Source: Synergistetes bacterium ADurb.Bin155
Lineage (GTDB): Bacteria > Synergistota > Synergistia > Synergistales > Thermovirgaceae
Direction: 5' to 3'
Length of the DNA: 51,879 nt
Assembly (NCBI GenBank): GCA_002070395.1
Contig: MWDE01000016.1
Coordinates: 1 to 51,879, forward strand
In this document: positions 1 through 10,254 of the stretch, one piece after another
Layout of the letters: the number at the start of each line of letters is the position of its first letter
Numbering within the stretch: the stretch's first letter is position 1
Program-made: the position numbers and the translations under genes
Notes under the pieces: generated by a model
What the model was told of the DNA's origin: nothing
What the model saw: the letters and a program-made list of their open reading frames with translations, nothing else
Databases searched by the model: none

Positions 1-531
1 CGCCTGGTGGTCGACCTGAGGGTGGCGGGGGTATCTACCCTGGAGGAGGCCAATGCCTTCCTCGCTTCCTACAGGGCCAGACATAACGATCTCTTTGCCG
101 TCCCGCCTAAGGATGAAGCGACGGCCTTCATGCCGGCGCCTTCCAAGGAGGACCTCGCCCTCATACTGTGCCGCAGGGTCTTCCGGAAGATGACCGGCGA
201 CTCCACGGTCTCGTGGAAGGGCCGGAAGTGGTCCGCCCTGGACTCCCAGGGCAGAAAGGTCCTATTCCGCAAAGGGGTTGAGGTGGAGGTCCTGGACCTC
301 CTGGACAGGAGGACGGTTTTGCACCGCCAGGGGACCTTCTACGAAATGGTTAGGGTCGAGGAAGAGGAGACGAAGAAGACCCTGGCGAAAGAGAACACGA
401 CAGCATCATCCACGGAAGAAGGAATGAGAAAGCCCTGGACTCCGGGACCTGACCATCCATGGAAAAGGGAGTACGAAAGGATGGCTAGCAGAAAGAGGAG
501 CCGTGAGCATTGTCTTGAGCAGATACCCTAG
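1..531 (+). CDS. ISNCY-family transposase, C-terminal fragment (runs off the left edge)
   Basis: The frame is open from base 1 with no start inside the window, so the protein begins upstream. The first residues (RLVVDLRVAGVSTLEEANAF) followed by a run ending near FAVPP match the segment just after the catalytic core of ISNCY/integrase-like transposases. The last 100 residues are charged and not recognisable. The DDE core itself is missing from this piece. The stop at 529-531 lies 7 bp before a terminal repeat at 538. The N-terminal part of what looks like the same element occurs in the same orientation at the right end of the window. Function would be DNA transposition. Family assignment is from recalled sequence pattern and is fairly secure; the exact IS name is unknown. 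Confidence 0.8.
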   Translation, partial: RLVVDLRVAGVSTLEEANAFLASYRARHNDLFAVPPKDEATAFMPAPSKEDLALILCRRVFRKMTGDSTVSWKGRKWSALDSQGRKVLFRKGVEVEVLDLLDRRTVLHRQGTFYEMVRVEEEETKKTLAKENTTASSTEEGMRKPWTPGPDHPWKREYERMASRKRSREHCLEQIP

Positions 532-537
532 GGGGGA

Positions 538-590
538 TGACATTTTCCCTGTCCCGTTTTGGTACCTAACCCATGACATTTTCCCTGTCC
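538..590. repeat. Duplicated IS terminal repeat (3' end of left IS copy)
   Basis: The 17-mer TGACATTTTCCCTGTCC occurs twice, at 538-554 and 574-590, 36 bp apart. Its inverse occurs twice at the 5' end of the right-hand IS copy (51357-51400). This is the terminal inverted repeat of the element, present as a tandem pair at each end. The element's outer edge is therefore near 590, only 15 bp from the rlmB stop codon. Confidence 0.75.
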
Positions 591-604
591 GTTGACACAG
601 TACC

Positions 605-1426
605 CTACCCAGCGCGGGCTCCTCCAGGGCCGGTGTTCCCTTGCGTTCCTGACCATCCTTTTGAAAGGGTTCTGAACCATTCGTACATGCCGATCGCGCC
701 CGCCGTTGCGGCGTTAAGTGACCCTGTACGCCCTCTCATGGGGATCCTCACGAGAAAGTCGCAGTTTTCACGGGTCAGTCTTGAAATACCACGGCCTTCG
801 CTTCCTACCACGAGGACAGCCTTTTCCGGGATCTCGCACTCCCAGAGGATATCTTCCGCACTATGATCCAGGCCCATGATCCAGAACCCTTTTTCTTTGA
901 ATTCCCTAAGCGCCCGGGCGGCGTTCACGATCCCCACGACGGGGATCCTGGCTATGGCCCCGGAACTGGTCCTCATGACGGTCGAAGTGGGGAGAACGGA
1001 GCGCCTTTTGGGTATGACGATCCCCGCGGCGCCGAAGACCTCCGAAGACCTTGCGAGAGCGCCAAGGTTCTGGGGATCCTGGACATGGTCGGCGAAAATG
1101 ATCAAAGCAGGGCCGCCGGCAGCCGCCAAGCCTTCAAAAAAGTCATCCAGGTCGGTCAACACCACGGGTAGCACCTTGGCCACGACACCCTGGTGGCGGA
1201 CGCCGGGACAAAGACGCTCTACCACGGCCGCCTTTACCGACTGCCACCGGACACCGGACTTTTTACAGGCTGCGATGAGATCATCTCTCTCCGACGCAGG
1301 TATCTTGTCCGAGAGGAAGATCATGGAGCATCTCTCCGGGAGAGTCTCTAGGGCGGATTTCACGGCGTTCTTCCCAAAGACCAGGTCCTCGCCTGTTTTA
1401 CCGCTGTCTGCAGGATTGGTCGTCAT
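605..1426 (-). CDS. rlmB: 23S rRNA (guanosine-2'-O)-methyltransferase RlmB / TrmH family
   Basis: The 273-residue product is a SPOUT-class RNA 2'-O-methyltransferase. An N-terminal substrate-binding domain begins LVFGKNAVKSALE (about residues 15-27). The C-terminal knotted SAM domain shows the motifs DHVQDPQNLGALAR (about 112), LVVGSEGRGISRL (about 205) and GSLNAATAGAIGMYEW (about 236). It is expected to methylate a guanosine ribose in 23S rRNA, but close homologues act on tRNA and cannot be excluded. The ATG overlaps the uvrA stop by 4 nt (ATGA), so it is translationally coupled as the last gene of uvrB-uvrA-rlmB. The tail after residue 255 is Gly-rich and low complexity; an IS end lies 15 bp past the stop. 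Confidence 0.85.
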   Translation of the reverse strand: MTTNPADSGKTGEDLVFGKNAVKSALETLPERCSMIFLSDKIPASERDDLIAACKKSGVRWQSVKAAVVERLCPGVRHQGVVAKVLPVVLTDLDDFFEGLAAAGGPALIIFADHVQDPQNLGALARSSEVFGAAGIVIPKRRSVLPTSTVMRTSSGAIARIPVVGIVNAARALREFKEKGFWIMGLDHSAEDILWECEIPEKAVLVVGSEGRGISRLTRENCDFLVRIPMRGRTGSLNAATAGAIGMYEWFRTLSKGWSGTQGNTGPGGARAG

Positions 1427-4248
1427 TGAGGCCCTCTCCTCTTCAAGTTGCTCAGGTACTCCCCCAGGTGTCGGGCGGTATGGCCCTTCCCTTTTCGGGT
1501 GATCTCGTCCGGAGAGCCCGTCGTTACTACGGTCCCGCCCTGGAGGCCTCCTTCCGGGCCCAGGTCGATGATGTGATCCGCCGAGGCGAGAACGTCCAGG
1601 TTGTGTTCGATCAGGAGGACTGTATTGCCCTGGTCGACGATCTTCTGGAGGAGGACGATCAGTTTCCTGACATCAAGGTAATGAAGTCCCGTCGTCGGTT
1701 CATCGAGGATATAAAGGGTATGACCACGGAACTGCTTGCCCAGTTCTTCTGCAAGCTTGACCCTCTGCGCCTCCCCTCCGCTGAGTGTTGGGGCTGGTTG
1801 TCCGAGACGGATATAACCCAGCCCGGCTTCCTGGAGGACGGAAAGCCTTCTCGATATCCTGGGGATGTCGCTAAAAAAGTCCCTTGCCTCATCGACGGTC
1901 ATGTCCAGGACTTCCGCTATATTCTTCCCCTTGTACCTTATATCCAGAGTTTCCCTGTTATATCGCTTCCCATGGCAGACTTCGCACTTGACATAGACGT
2001 CGGGCATGAAAAGCATGGAAATGCGGACCTCACCGTCCCCCTTGCAAGCCTCGCAACGGCCGCCCCTGACGTTGAAGCTGAAGCGCCCGGCTTTATAACC
2101 TCTCAGCCTGGACTCGGGAAGGGACGCGAACAGTTCCCTGATCGGGGTGAACAACTGGGTATAGGTAGCCGGGTTTGACCGCGGGGTTCTCCCTATGGGA
2201 GTTTGGTCGATCATTACCACGTTCCTGAACGCTTCCCATCCGATAATATCCCTATGCTTACCCGCGCGGTACCTGTAATTCCTGTCCAGTTTCCTCTTCA
2301 AGCCCTTGAAAAGCACCTCGTGAAGAAGGGTGCTTTTGCCCGACCCGGATACCCCGCTTATGCATACGAGCCGCCCCAGGGGGATCTTTACGTCTATATT
2401 TTTCAAATTATGCTCTTCAGCCCCGGCGACGGTGATCCAGGCCGACGGTTCCGGTAACGGCCCCGGACGTAGCGCGGCGCCAGAATCGATCCCCGAAATG
2501 AAGGGCCCTGAAAGGGAATCGGCCAAGACCATTTCCGAAGGTTTGCCGAAGGCCGTCACCTTGCCCCCGTGTTCGCCCGCGGCAGGACCGAGTTCAACGA
2601 TATAGTCGGCCCTGACCATGGTATCCCGGTCATGCTCAACGACCAGGACGGTGTTTTCCAGGTCCCTTATGGCCTCCAGGGTACCCAGGAGCCTTGACGT
2701 ATCCCTCGGGTGCAGCCCAATGGTCGGCTCATCCAGGACGTAGAGGACGCCGCTGAGTTTCGACCCTATCTGGGTGGCCAGCCTGATCCTCTGACTCTCC
2801 CCCGAGCTGAGTGTATCGGCCCTCCTGGATAGCGAAAGGTAGCCTACTCCCACGTCAGCCATAAAGGAAAGTCTTTTCGAGATCTCTTCGATGATCCTCC
2901 TGGCGGGTTCTTTCATCAGGCCCTGGAAACCCGGTTCGTGGATCCTCACCAGCAGCTCGGAGATAGGCATCTCCACCATTTCGCCAATGGTCAGCCCGTC
3001 GACCCGGACAGAGAGAGCCTCCGGCCTTAGCCTTCTACCCCTGCAGGATTGACATATATCCTCCGCCCTGTAACCGGCCAATTCCTCCAGGACCGATTCC
3101 GAGTCGGACTCTTTCCATCTTGTCTCAAGCCAGGGGATCAACCCCTCGTACCTTCCCATGTAGGACCTTTCCTTTTTCCCTTCGCGGTAGATCATCGGAA
3201 CTCGGGTCTCGTTCCCAAACAGGATGGCCTTTCTCACTTCTTCCGGCAGGTTCCGGTAAGGTCCTTCCAGCGACCAGCCCCGATCGCGGGCGAGGGCCGC
3301 CAGCTTCCTAAGCATGTAGTGCTTGTTCTTCCAGGGAAGGATCGCTCCTTCGAAAACCCCGGCGGAAGAATCCACGGCCAGTTCCTCTGAGAAGTACTGG
3401 TGGCTGCCGAGGCCGTTACAAGCGGGACAGGCCCCGTAAGGATTGTTGAAGGAGAACAGTCGGGGTTCGATCTCAGGGAGAATGATGTCGCAGTCAGGGC
3501 AGGCGTATTTTTCGGTGATGACTACTTCCTGGTCACCGAAAAGCAGCATCAGGTAACCCTCGCTGAGGGAGAGGGAGTTCTCGACAGCCTCGGCAAGCCT
3601 GTCCCTCCTGCTGCTCTCCACGGTGACCCGGTCGATGAACACCTCGATATCATGCTTCCGGTTCTTATCTAAAGGTATGTCCTCCTCAAGCCAGAAAAGG
3701 GTCCCATCAACCCTGACCCTTAGGAATCCCTCTTTCTGGTACTGAAGAAAAAGGTTACGGAACTCGCCCTTTTTTCCTCTGACCACGGGTGAGAGGATGT
3801 CCACCTTTTCCCCCTCGTGCTTCTGCAAAAGCATTTCCAGGATCTCATCCACGGTGTGCCTTTCAACGGCTTTGCCGCACCCGGGACAAACGGGGATCCC
3901 GGTCCTCCCAAAAAGAAGCCGGAGGTAGTCGTAAACTTCAGTCACGGTCCCGACAGTCGACCTAGGGTTGCGGGAGACTCCCTTTTGCTCTATGGAAATA
4001 GCTGGCGAGAGCCCGGAAATATCGTCCACATCGGGCTTGTCCTGAACACCCAGGAACTGCCTGGCGTACGAGGAGAGTGATTCAACGTAACGCCGTTGAC
4101 CCTCGGCATAGATCGTGTCAAAGGCCAGGGAAGACTTCCCCGACCCCGAAGGCCCAGTGATGACGACCAGCCTGTTTTTAGGTATGTCTACGTCGATGTT
4201 TTTCAGGTTGTGCTGTCTTGCCCCTCTTACCTCTATCCATTGCGGCAC
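1423..4248 (-). CDS. uvrA: Excinuclease ABC subunit A
   Basis: UvrA is the damage-sensing ATPase of nucleotide excision repair; it forms a dimer that loads UvrB on lesions. The 941 residues match the family's usual length. Two ABC modules are visible: Walker [14 protein letters not shown] (about 33) and [13 protein letters not shown] (about 635), signatures [12 protein letters not shown] and [15 protein letters not shown], and zinc-type cysteine pairs such as CPGCGKAVE and CEACKGDGE. The GTG start at 4248 fits the family N terminus ([14 protein letters not shown]) and has GGGAGG about 10 nt upstream. The gene starts inside uvrB (71-nt overlap) and its stop overlaps rlmB by 4 nt. Confidence 0.97.
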   Translation of the reverse strand: MPQWIEVRGARQHNLKNIDVDIPKNRLVVITGPSGSGKSSLAFDTIYAEGQRRYVESLSSYARQFLGVQDKPDVDDISGLSPAISIEQKGVSRNPRSTVGTVTEVYDYLRLLFGRTGIPVCPGCGKAVERHTVDEILEMLLQKHEGEKVDILSPVVRGKKGEFRNLFLQYQKEGFLRVRVDGTLFWLEEDIPLDKNRKHDIEVFIDRVTVESSRRDRLAEAVENSLSLSEGYLMLLFGDQEVVITEKYACPDCDIILPEIEPRLFSFNNPYGACPACNGLGSHQYFSEELAVDSSAGVFEGAILPWKNKHYMLRKLAALARDRGWSLEGPYRNLPEEVRKAILFGNETRVPMIYREGKKERSYMGRYEGLIPWLETRWKESDSESVLEELAGYRAEDICQSCRGRRLRPEALSVRVDGLTIGEMVEMPISELLVRIHEPGFQGLMKEPARRIIEEISKRLSFMADVGVGYLSLSRRADTLSSGESQRIRLATQIGSKLSGVLYVLDEPTIGLHPRDTSRLLGTLEAIRDLENTVLVVEHDRDTMVRADYIVELGPAAGEHGGKVTAFGKPSEMVLADSLSGPFISGIDSGAALRPGPLPEPSAWITVAGAEEHNLKNIDVKIPLGRLVCISGVSGSGKSTLLHEVLFKGLKRKLDRNYRYRAGKHRDIIGWEAFRNVVMIDQTPIGRTPRSNPATYTQLFTPIRELFASLPESRLRGYKAGRFSFNVRGGRCEACKGDGEVRISMLFMPDVYVKCEVCHGKRYNRETLDIRYKGKNIAEVLDMTVDEARDFFSDIPRISRRLSVLQEAGLGYIRLGQPAPTLSGGEAQRVKLAEELGKQFRGHTLYILDEPTTGLHYLDVRKLIVLLQKIVDQGNTVLLIEHNLDVLASADHIIDLGPEGGLQGGTVVTTGSPDEITRKGKGHTARHLGEYLSNLKRRGPQ

Positions 4249-6217
4249 GTCTGAATCCGCCTCCCTGGTTCTTCTGGAGAATATCCCTCAGGACAGCCGC
4301 CCTCTCAAAATCGAGATCCTCGACGGCTTTCCACATCATCCTCTCCAGTTCCTGGCTGGTAAAACCTTCCCCCCCCGACCTCACCGATATTTCTTGGGGG
4401 ACACCTTCGGTCTGTTCCTCCGGGAGCAAGGACATGACCTTCTTTTGCACGCTACGGGGGGTGATATTATGGGACCGGTTGAAACTCAACTGCTTTTCTC
4501 TCCTTCTCTCGGTTTCATCAAGGGCGGTCTTAATGCTACCCGTCTCCTGGTCGGCGTAGAGAATCACCTGGCCCGCCGTGTTCCTTGCGGCCCTGCCGAT
4601 CATCTGGATAAGGGACCTCCGGGAGCGCAGGAACCCCTCCCTGTCGGCGTCAAGGATCCCCACGAAGGAAACTTCGGGAAGGTCGAGTCCCTCCCTGAGG
4701 AGGTTAACGCCCACCAGGACCGATATTTCTCCCATGCGGAGGTCCCTGATCAGTTCCGTCCTTTCGAAAGCGTCGAGCTCGGAATGGATATATTTAACCC
4801 CGAAACCTATTTCGGAAAGGTGATCGGCAAGATCCTCCGAGGAACGTTTCGTGAGGGTCGTTACAAGCGCCCTCTCTCCCTTGGCAGCGACCTTCCTGAG
4901 CCTCTCAGTCAGGTCGTCGATCTGCCCCGTCGCGGGAATGACGATCACTTCGGGGTCTACGACGCCGGTCGGGCGGACGATCAATTCGGCCACCGTCGAG
5001 GAAACACTCAATTCCCAGTCTCCCGGCGTGGCCGACACGAAACAGGCCTGTTTCAAAAAAGAACAGAACTCCTCCCACTTGAGGGGGCGGTTGTCCAGGC
5101 ACGAGGGCAGCCTGAAACCGTGATCCACCAAGGTCTGTTTCCTGGCCCTGTCCCCGTTGTACATCCCCTGGACCTGGGGGATCGTGATATGTGATTCATC
5201 AATGAAGAAAAGACAATCCTCGGGGAAGAAATCAAGCAAGGTCCCCGGTGTTTCGCCGGGTTCTCTCCCGTCGAGGATGCGGGAGTAGTTTTCGATTCCC
5301 GAACAGTACCCTACTTCGGAAAGCATTTCCATATCGTACTTCGTCCTCATCTCCAGGCGTTGCGCCTCAAGGAGTTTCCCTCTGGACCTGAAGTACTCCA
5401 GTCTTTCCTCGAGTTCTTCCTCGATCCGGGGGAGGGCGTCGGCAATGGCATCGGGGCTCGTGATGTAATGCTGGGCCGGGAAAACCGCCGCGTTGGGTTT
5501 CGAGAGGAGGCTTTTTCCCGTCAGTGGGTCGATCTCAGCGATCCTTACGATAACATCCTCTTCCAGGTAAACCCTCAAGGCCGTATCACTGTAGGCCGGG
5601 AAGACCTCAATGGACCCGCCCCTCGCCCGGAAAGTGCCTGGATGGAGGTCCACGTCGTTCCTGTCGTAATGGTTGGTAACCAGCCTCGCGAGGAAATCCC
5701 TGCGCTCAAAACTATCCCCCAGGGCAAATCGAAAGACGGCTTCCTCGTAGGCCTTTCTCTTTCCCAGGCCGTAGATGCATGAAACGCTCGCCACTACGAT
5801 GACATCTCTCCTTTCAAGGAGCGATTTCGTCGTAGCAAGCCTGAGTTTTTCGATCCTCTCGTTTATTGAGGCGTCCTTTTCAATATAGACATCGGAGACC
5901 GGTACATAGGCCTCCGGTTGGTAATAGTCATAGTAACTGACGAAGTAGTGGACCGCGTTCCCCGGGAAGAATTCTTTGAATTCACTGTATAGCTGTGCCG
6001 CCAGCGTCTTGTTGTGCGCCAGGACAAGGGCGGGCCTCTGCAATCTTTCTATCACGTTGGCCATCGCGAAAGTCTTGCCGCTGCCGGTGACACCTAAAAG
6101 GCACTGGAAACGCTCGCCTTTCCTGAAACCCTCGACAAGGCGATCGATGGCTTCCGGCTGATCCCCCGCCGGCGGCCAATCGGAGTGTAGATCAAAGGCT
6201 TTCAAATTATCGTTCAA
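4178..6217 (-). CDS. uvrB: Excinuclease ABC subunit B
   Basis: UvrB is the helicase-like core of nucleotide excision repair: it verifies damage and recruits UvrC. The 679-residue protein shows Walker [14 protein letters not shown] (about 42), the beta-hairpin region with [12 protein letters not shown] (about 94), DEAD-like [11 protein letters not shown], helicase motif [11 protein letters not shown] and a C-terminal UVR domain ([18 protein letters not shown], about 630). The start is TTG, with GGGAGG about 5 nt upstream; no nearby ATG fits. After the UVR domain a basic tail of about 24 residues is written over the start of uvrA in another frame. It is the first gene of the operon, directly after the ftsH terminator. 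I could not identify its promoter. Confidence 0.96.
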   Translation of the reverse strand: MNDNLKAFDLHSDWPPAGDQPEAIDRLVEGFRKGERFQCLLGVTGSGKTFAMANVIERLQRPALVLAHNKTLAAQLYSEFKEFFPGNAVHYFVSYYDYYQPEAYVPVSDVYIEKDASINERIEKLRLATTKSLLERRDVIVVASVSCIYGLGKRKAYEEAVFRFALGDSFERRDFLARLVTNHYDRNDVDLHPGTFRARGGSIEVFPAYSDTALRVYLEEDVIVRIAEIDPLTGKSLLSKPNAAVFPAQHYITSPDAIADALPRIEEELEERLEYFRSRGKLLEAQRLEMRTKYDMEMLSEVGYCSGIENYSRILDGREPGETPGTLLDFFPEDCLFFIDESHITIPQVQGMYNGDRARKQTLVDHGFRLPSCLDNRPLKWEEFCSFLKQACFVSATPGDWELSVSSTVAELIVRPTGVVDPEVIVIPATGQIDDLTERLRKVAAKGERALVTTLTKRSSEDLADHLSEIGFGVKYIHSELDAFERTELIRDLRMGEISVLVGVNLLREGLDLPEVSFVGILDADREGFLRSRRSLIQMIGRAARNTAGQVILYADQETGSIKTALDETERRREKQLSFNRSHNITPRSVQKKVMSLLPEEQTEGVPQEISVRSGGEGFTSQELERMMWKAVEDLDFERAAVLRDILQKNQGGGFRRAAMDRGKRGKTAQPEKHRRRHT

Positions 6218-6242
6218 AACAACCTCCCTCGGACATACTCAA

Positions 6243-6285
6243 AGCGAAAAGAGCGCTCGACCTCAAAGGATCCGGCCGAACGCTC
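6243..6285 (-). terminator. Rho-independent terminator of the glnS-tilS-hpt-ftsH operon
   Basis: On the minus strand a 9-bp stem (GAGCGTTCG with CGAGCGCTC, one G-U pair) closes a 17-nt loop. It is followed by TTTTCGCTTTG. It lies 50 nt past the ftsH stop and just upstream of uvrB, separating the two operons. Confidence 0.75.
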
Positions 6286-6335
6286 GAGGCTCTCATCGGG
6301 CGAAAAGGCCGCCCTTCCGGCTTGGGGCTCTTCTC

Positions 6336-8216
6336 TCAGGCGACGGACCCTCCTCCTTCCCGCTCCCTCGACGGTTCATCGGCACAACCATCGTCGTCCC
6401 CTCCCGTCGGCATCGCGAGGCTCTCTTCGAGCAGAGCATCAAGTCGGTCGCCTTCGATGACCTCTTCGGCCAGAAGGGTTTTCGCGATCCTCACGTGGAC
6501 ATCCTGGTTTTCCTTAAGGATGGCGCGGACCCTTTCGTAACACCCTTCGACAATGCGCCGCACTTCCTGGTCGATCGCGAAAGCCACCTCGTCGCTGTAA
6601 TTACGGTCTTCCATGATATCTCTTCCCAGGAAGACCTCGTGCTGCTTTCTTCCTAGGGTGACCGGCCCCAGGGATTCGCTCATCCCGAATTCCGTCACCA
6701 TCTGCCTGGCTATCTGGGTGGCTCTTTCGAGGTCGTTCTGGGCACCAGTGGTGATGTCCGAAAAATGGATCTCCTCGGCCACCCTTCCTCCCAAGAGCAC
6801 ACAAATTCTATTGATGAGCTCCTTCTTGGACATGAGGAACCGATCCTCTTCCGGCAGTTGCAGGGTGTAACCCAACGCCTTGTGCCCCCGGGGGATGATC
6901 GATATTTTGTGGACGGGGTCACAGCCGGGGACCATCTTGGCGACGAGGGCATGTCCCACTTCGTGAAACGCTATGATCTCCTTTTCGTGATCACTGATCA
7001 GCCTGGTCCTCCGCTCGGGTCCCGCCAGCACCCTGTCGATGGCTTCCTCGAATTCAGCCATGGATATGCTTTTCCTGTCCCTCCTCGCTGCCAGGAGGGC
7101 AGCCTCGTTCACGAGGTTGGCCAGGTCGGCCCCGACAAAACCGGGGGTCCTCTTCGCCAGAACTTCGAGGTTCACGTCGTCATCGGTCTTCATATCCCTA
7201 AGGTGGACCTTGAGGATGGCCTCCCGCCCATTCCTGTCCGGGCGGTCGACCACGATATGACGGTCGAACCGGCCAGGCCTGAGAAGGGCCGGGTCCAGGA
7301 TGTCAGGTCGGTTGGTCGCCGCTATCAGGATGATCCCCGATGACACGTTGAAGCCGTCCATTTCTACCAGCAGCTGATTGAGCGTCTGTTCCCTCTCATC
7401 GTGTCCGCCGCCAAGGCCGGCCCCACGCTGCCTCCCCACGGCATCGATCTCGTCTATGAACACGATGCAGGGCTGATTCTTCCTGGCCTGCTCGAACATG
7501 TCCCGCACCCTGGCAGCGCCCACGCCTACGAACATTTCGACGAAATCGGAACCACTGATGCTGAAAAAGGGGACATCGGCCTCGCCTGAACAGGCCCTGG
7601 CCAGAAGGGTTTTCCCTGCGCCGGGTGGTCCCAGAAGAAGCACTCCTTTAGGGACCTTGGCCCCAAGCCTGGAAAACCTGGCGGGGTCCCTAAGGTAATC
7701 CACGACCTCCTTCAGTTCCTCCTTGGATTCGTCACACCCGGCGACGTCGGCGAAGGTGACCTTGGGCCTGTTGTCAAGAAAAAGTTTCGCCTTGCTCTTG
7801 GCAAAACTCATCACCTTGTTGCTCCCGCCCTGCATGTGATAGAGGATGAACACCCAGGCTCCGATCAGGAGCAAGGTGGGGAAAAGGGAGGACATCATCG
7901 TCACCCACCAGGGGGATTTCGCCGGGGGAAGGACCTCCACCTGGACGCCCTTTTCCGCCAGCTGGGGCGCCAGGTCTCCTACCCCGACCGCTATGGTACG
8001 AAACCGGACGCCTCCCTCACGGGTGCCTTTTATCAGGTCGCCTTCGATGGAGACCCGTTCCAGTTTCCCCTCATGGAAATAGTTCAGAAAGGTGCTGTAA
8101 CTGATCAGTTCACTCTCCTCGGGGTTTTGAGCAGGTGAAAGGAACATGTTTACTAGACTTACAACCAGCACGATCATCACCAGGTAAAGCCCGAGGTTTT
8201 TTGCCATCTTCCCCAA
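6336..8216 (-). CDS. ftsH: ATP-dependent zinc metalloprotease FtsH
   Basis: FtsH is a membrane-anchored AAA+ protease that degrades misfolded membrane proteins and short-lived regulators. Two membrane segments are visible (about residues 8-25 and 100-125, the latter ending [12 protein letters not shown]). The AAA module has [12 protein letters not shown], Walker [12 protein letters not shown] and the second region of homology [18 protein letters not shown]. The zinc site is HEVGH. I chose TTG at 8216 (626 aa) because AGAGGTGG lies 7 nt upstream; the open frame continues to 8246 and an ATG at 8207 is possible. It is the last gene of the operon after hpt. Pairing hpt-ftsH next to tilS is a common bacterial arrangement. 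Confidence 0.96.
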   Translation of the reverse strand: MGKMAKNLGLYLVMIVLVVSLVNMFLSPAQNPEESELISYSTFLNYFHEGKLERVSIEGDLIKGTREGGVRFRTIAVGVGDLAPQLAEKGVQVEVLPPAKSPWWVTMMSSLFPTLLLIGAWVFILYHMQGGSNKVMSFAKSKAKLFLDNRPKVTFADVAGCDESKEELKEVVDYLRDPARFSRLGAKVPKGVLLLGPPGAGKTLLARACSGEADVPFFSISGSDFVEMFVGVGAARVRDMFEQARKNQPCIVFIDEIDAVGRQRGAGLGGGHDEREQTLNQLLVEMDGFNVSSGIILIAATNRPDILDPALLRPGRFDRHIVVDRPDRNGREAILKVHLRDMKTDDDVNLEVLAKRTPGFVGADLANLVNEAALLAARRDRKSISMAEFEEAIDRVLAGPERRTRLISDHEKEIIAFHEVGHALVAKMVPGCDPVHKISIIPRGHKALGYTLQLPEEDRFLMSKKELINRICVLLGGRVAEEIHFSDITTGAQNDLERATQIARQMVTEFGMSESLGPVTLGRKQHEVFLGRDIMEDRNYSDEVAFAIDQEVRRIVEGCYERVRAILKENQDVHVRIAKTLLAEEVIEGDRLDALLEESLAMPTGGDDDGCADEPSREREGGGSVA

Positions 8217-8267
8217 TGCGTTCCCACCTCTCGTTAAACAGCACAAACCACCCTGCAGAGAAAGAGT

Positions 8268-8804
8268 TTAATCCTTTCTCTTCAGAGTGTATATCTCGGG
8301 AAGGTTCCTCCACTTCCCCGAAAAATCCAGGCCATAGCCTACCACAAACTCGTCGGGTATTTCGAAGCCCCTGAAAGTAATATCGACATTGACCTTTCTT
8401 CGAGCCGATTTGTCGAGCAGCGAACAGACCTCCAGCACGGCGGGCTCCCTCTCCCTCAGGATGCTTACAAGGTAGGATAGAGTTAATCCTGTGTCCACAA
8501 TGTCCTCGACGATCATGACATTCCTGCCGCTGATGTCGACGTCCAGGTCCTTTATTATCCGCACCACCCCGCTGGATTCGGTTGAAGTCCCGTAGGATGC
8601 CACGGCGAGGAAATCCAGCTCGGTCGCCATTGAAACCGGTAGTTCCCTTATCAGGTCGGAAAGGAAGACTACGGCCCCCTTCAAAACACCGATGAGCACG
8701 AGGTCTCTGTCGCCGTAAGCGGAACCGATGTCGAAAGCGAGCTCCCTGACCCTGTCCTGGATGGTCTTTCTCCTGATCAAGACCTCTCCGAGATCACACT
8801 CCAT
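8268..8804 (-). CDS. hpt: Hypoxanthine phosphoribosyltransferase
   Basis: Purine salvage: transfers phosphoribose from PRPP to hypoxanthine or guanine. The 178 residues have the family length and the PRPP-binding motif VMIVEDIVDTGLTL (about residues 97-110), preceded by LIGVLKGAVVFLSDL for the substrate pocket. ATG at 8804 has AAAGGAGAG 7 nt upstream and overlaps the tilS stop by 11 nt. This placement between tilS and ftsH is conserved in many bacteria. The preference between hypoxanthine and guanine cannot be told from sequence alone. Confidence 0.93.
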   Translation of the reverse strand: MECDLGEVLIRRKTIQDRVRELAFDIGSAYGDRDLVLIGVLKGAVVFLSDLIRELPVSMATELDFLAVASYGTSTESSGVVRIIKDLDVDISGRNVMIVEDIVDTGLTLSYLVSILREREPAVLEVCSLLDKSARRKVNVDITFRGFEIPDEFVVGYGLDFSGKWRNLPEIYTLKRKD

Positions 8805-10203
8805 CTTCGGTCTCTCCTTTCCTCATCTTATCAATGATCCTCGCCCGAAGTTGCAGGGAGGGGCCGGACTTTCCATCACTCCTCATCACTGTTGAACCTG
8901 GCGGGACGGTAAAGGGGATCCAGGAAGTCCCCGAAGATCTGACCAGGGGCCAAATCCTCCCCGCCCACCAGGGAATAGCCCCTTCGGGCAAGTCTCTCTT
9001 ATCCGTTGCGCCCGCCGCTATGATCTCAACAGGACCCGCTCCTTCGGCGGGGATCCTGCAACTACCTACCCCAAGGACTGGGGGAAGATCGGGGGCGTAT
9101 CTCCAGTCAAAGCGCCACTGCCCCCATCGGATGGACCCGTATTCACCGTGGAGAGCGAAGGTCCCACGGTCAGGCTCCTTGGCGCAAAATACTTTTTTAT
9201 CCACGAGGGATGCGGTTCTTCCGGAAGCGCAGATCTCGAGATCCCCTTCCCATTGGAATCTCCACCGTCCCACTTTCTTCCTTATCAGACCTAGAAGAAC
9301 CGAGGTCTTCCCCCTTGAAAGGGTGGATAAACCCAGGTCCCTTCCCTCAAAGGCGATGATCGACTGGATGGTCTGGTCATTCATCCTTCGAAGAAGGTCC
9401 AGGTCCCAGGATCTCAAGGCGAAGGGCTGCCATCTCCGGCACCAGGTGGCCATGCTGCGGGACTCCTTTTCCCTCGCAGCTTCCAGTTCACCGGCCTCCG
9501 CGGAAAGATCCAGCAGATGGTCCTTAAAACGGATGTTACCCTCATTGCATAGCAAGGGGAAGAAAACATGCCTGATCTTGTTTCTAAAATATTTCGTTTC
9601 AAGGTTCGTCTCATCTTCCATCCAGGGAACGGAAGCTTCCAGGAGCAACCCTTGCAGCTCATCCCTGGAAATGCCCATGATCGGGCGTACAACCCTTTCC
9701 CTGGCCCAGGGAATGCCTCTCAAACCCCTGATCCCGGTCCCGCGGAGCAGGTTCAGAAAGACCGTTTCAACCAAGTCGTCGGAGGTATGGCCTGTCGCGA
9801 TCAAAGGGGCCGCCGAACAGGAAGCCACGCGCCGGAGGAAGGCATACCTTTCCCGCCTGCCTGCTTCCTCGAGGGTCTCCCCTCTGCGCTTCATGGAAGG
9901 GATGTCGAGGCGCTCTACGTGGCACTCCGTATTCCATTCACGGCAGATGCGCTCCACAAATTCCGCATCTCTCAGGGAGGTCTCCTGTCGAAAACCGTGT
10001 TCGAGATGGGCCGCGATCACTCTTCCCTTCCACCTGAAGCGGAGAAGCCAGAAAAGAGCCATAGAATCGCTGCCTCCAGAGACCGCGGCCACGATCGGCC
10101 CGTCATGGTCCCACCAGCCCTGATCCCTGCCGGCAGATTCAAAACGCCGGAATAGTGACCGCGTTCCTGGGCTCCATCTTTCCACGAAGGGATGGTCCTT
10201 CAT
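8794..10203 (-). CDS. tilS: tRNA(Ile)-lysidine synthetase
   Basis: TilS changes the wobble C34 of the CAU-anticodon tRNA-Ile to lysidine, so that it reads AUA and is charged with isoleucine. The ATP-binding PP-loop SGGSDSMALFWLL (about residues 43-55) and the following HLEHGFRQETSLRDAEFV are characteristic. The later part (after about 230) is divergent but has family length (469 aa). ATG at 10203 is chosen because GGGAGGAGAGG lies 7 nt upstream; the open frame extends to 10251 without a better site. It sits 51 bp after glnS and overlaps hpt. Its target tRNA-Ile(CAU) is not among the three tRNAs nearby. Confidence 0.93.
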   Translation of the reverse strand: MKDHPFVERWSPGTRSLFRRFESAGRDQGWWDHDGPIVAAVSGGSDSMALFWLLRFRWKGRVIAAHLEHGFRQETSLRDAEFVERICREWNTECHVERLDIPSMKRRGETLEEAGRRERYAFLRRVASCSAAPLIATGHTSDDLVETVFLNLLRGTGIRGLRGIPWARERVVRPIMGISRDELQGLLLEASVPWMEDETNLETKYFRNKIRHVFFPLLCNEGNIRFKDHLLDLSAEAGELEAAREKESRSMATWCRRWQPFALRSWDLDLLRRMNDQTIQSIIAFEGRDLGLSTLSRGKTSVLLGLIRKKVGRWRFQWEGDLEICASGRTASLVDKKVFCAKEPDRGTFALHGEYGSIRWGQWRFDWRYAPDLPPVLGVGSCRIPAEGAGPVEIIAAGATDKRDLPEGAIPWWAGRIWPLVRSSGTSWIPFTVPPGSTVMRSDGKSGPSLQLRARIIDKMRKGETEDGV

Positions 10204-10254
10204 CACGAGACCTCTCCTCCCTTCAGCCAATGACCATTTCTCCCGGATCAAATA

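Noticed and set aside
4115..5194. Plus-strand open frame (359 codons) opposite uvrB
   Set aside because: Antisense shadow; no recognisable domain and it covers a clear UvrB.
8834..10123. Plus-strand open frame (429 codons) opposite tilS
   Set aside because: Antisense shadow of tilS with no family features.
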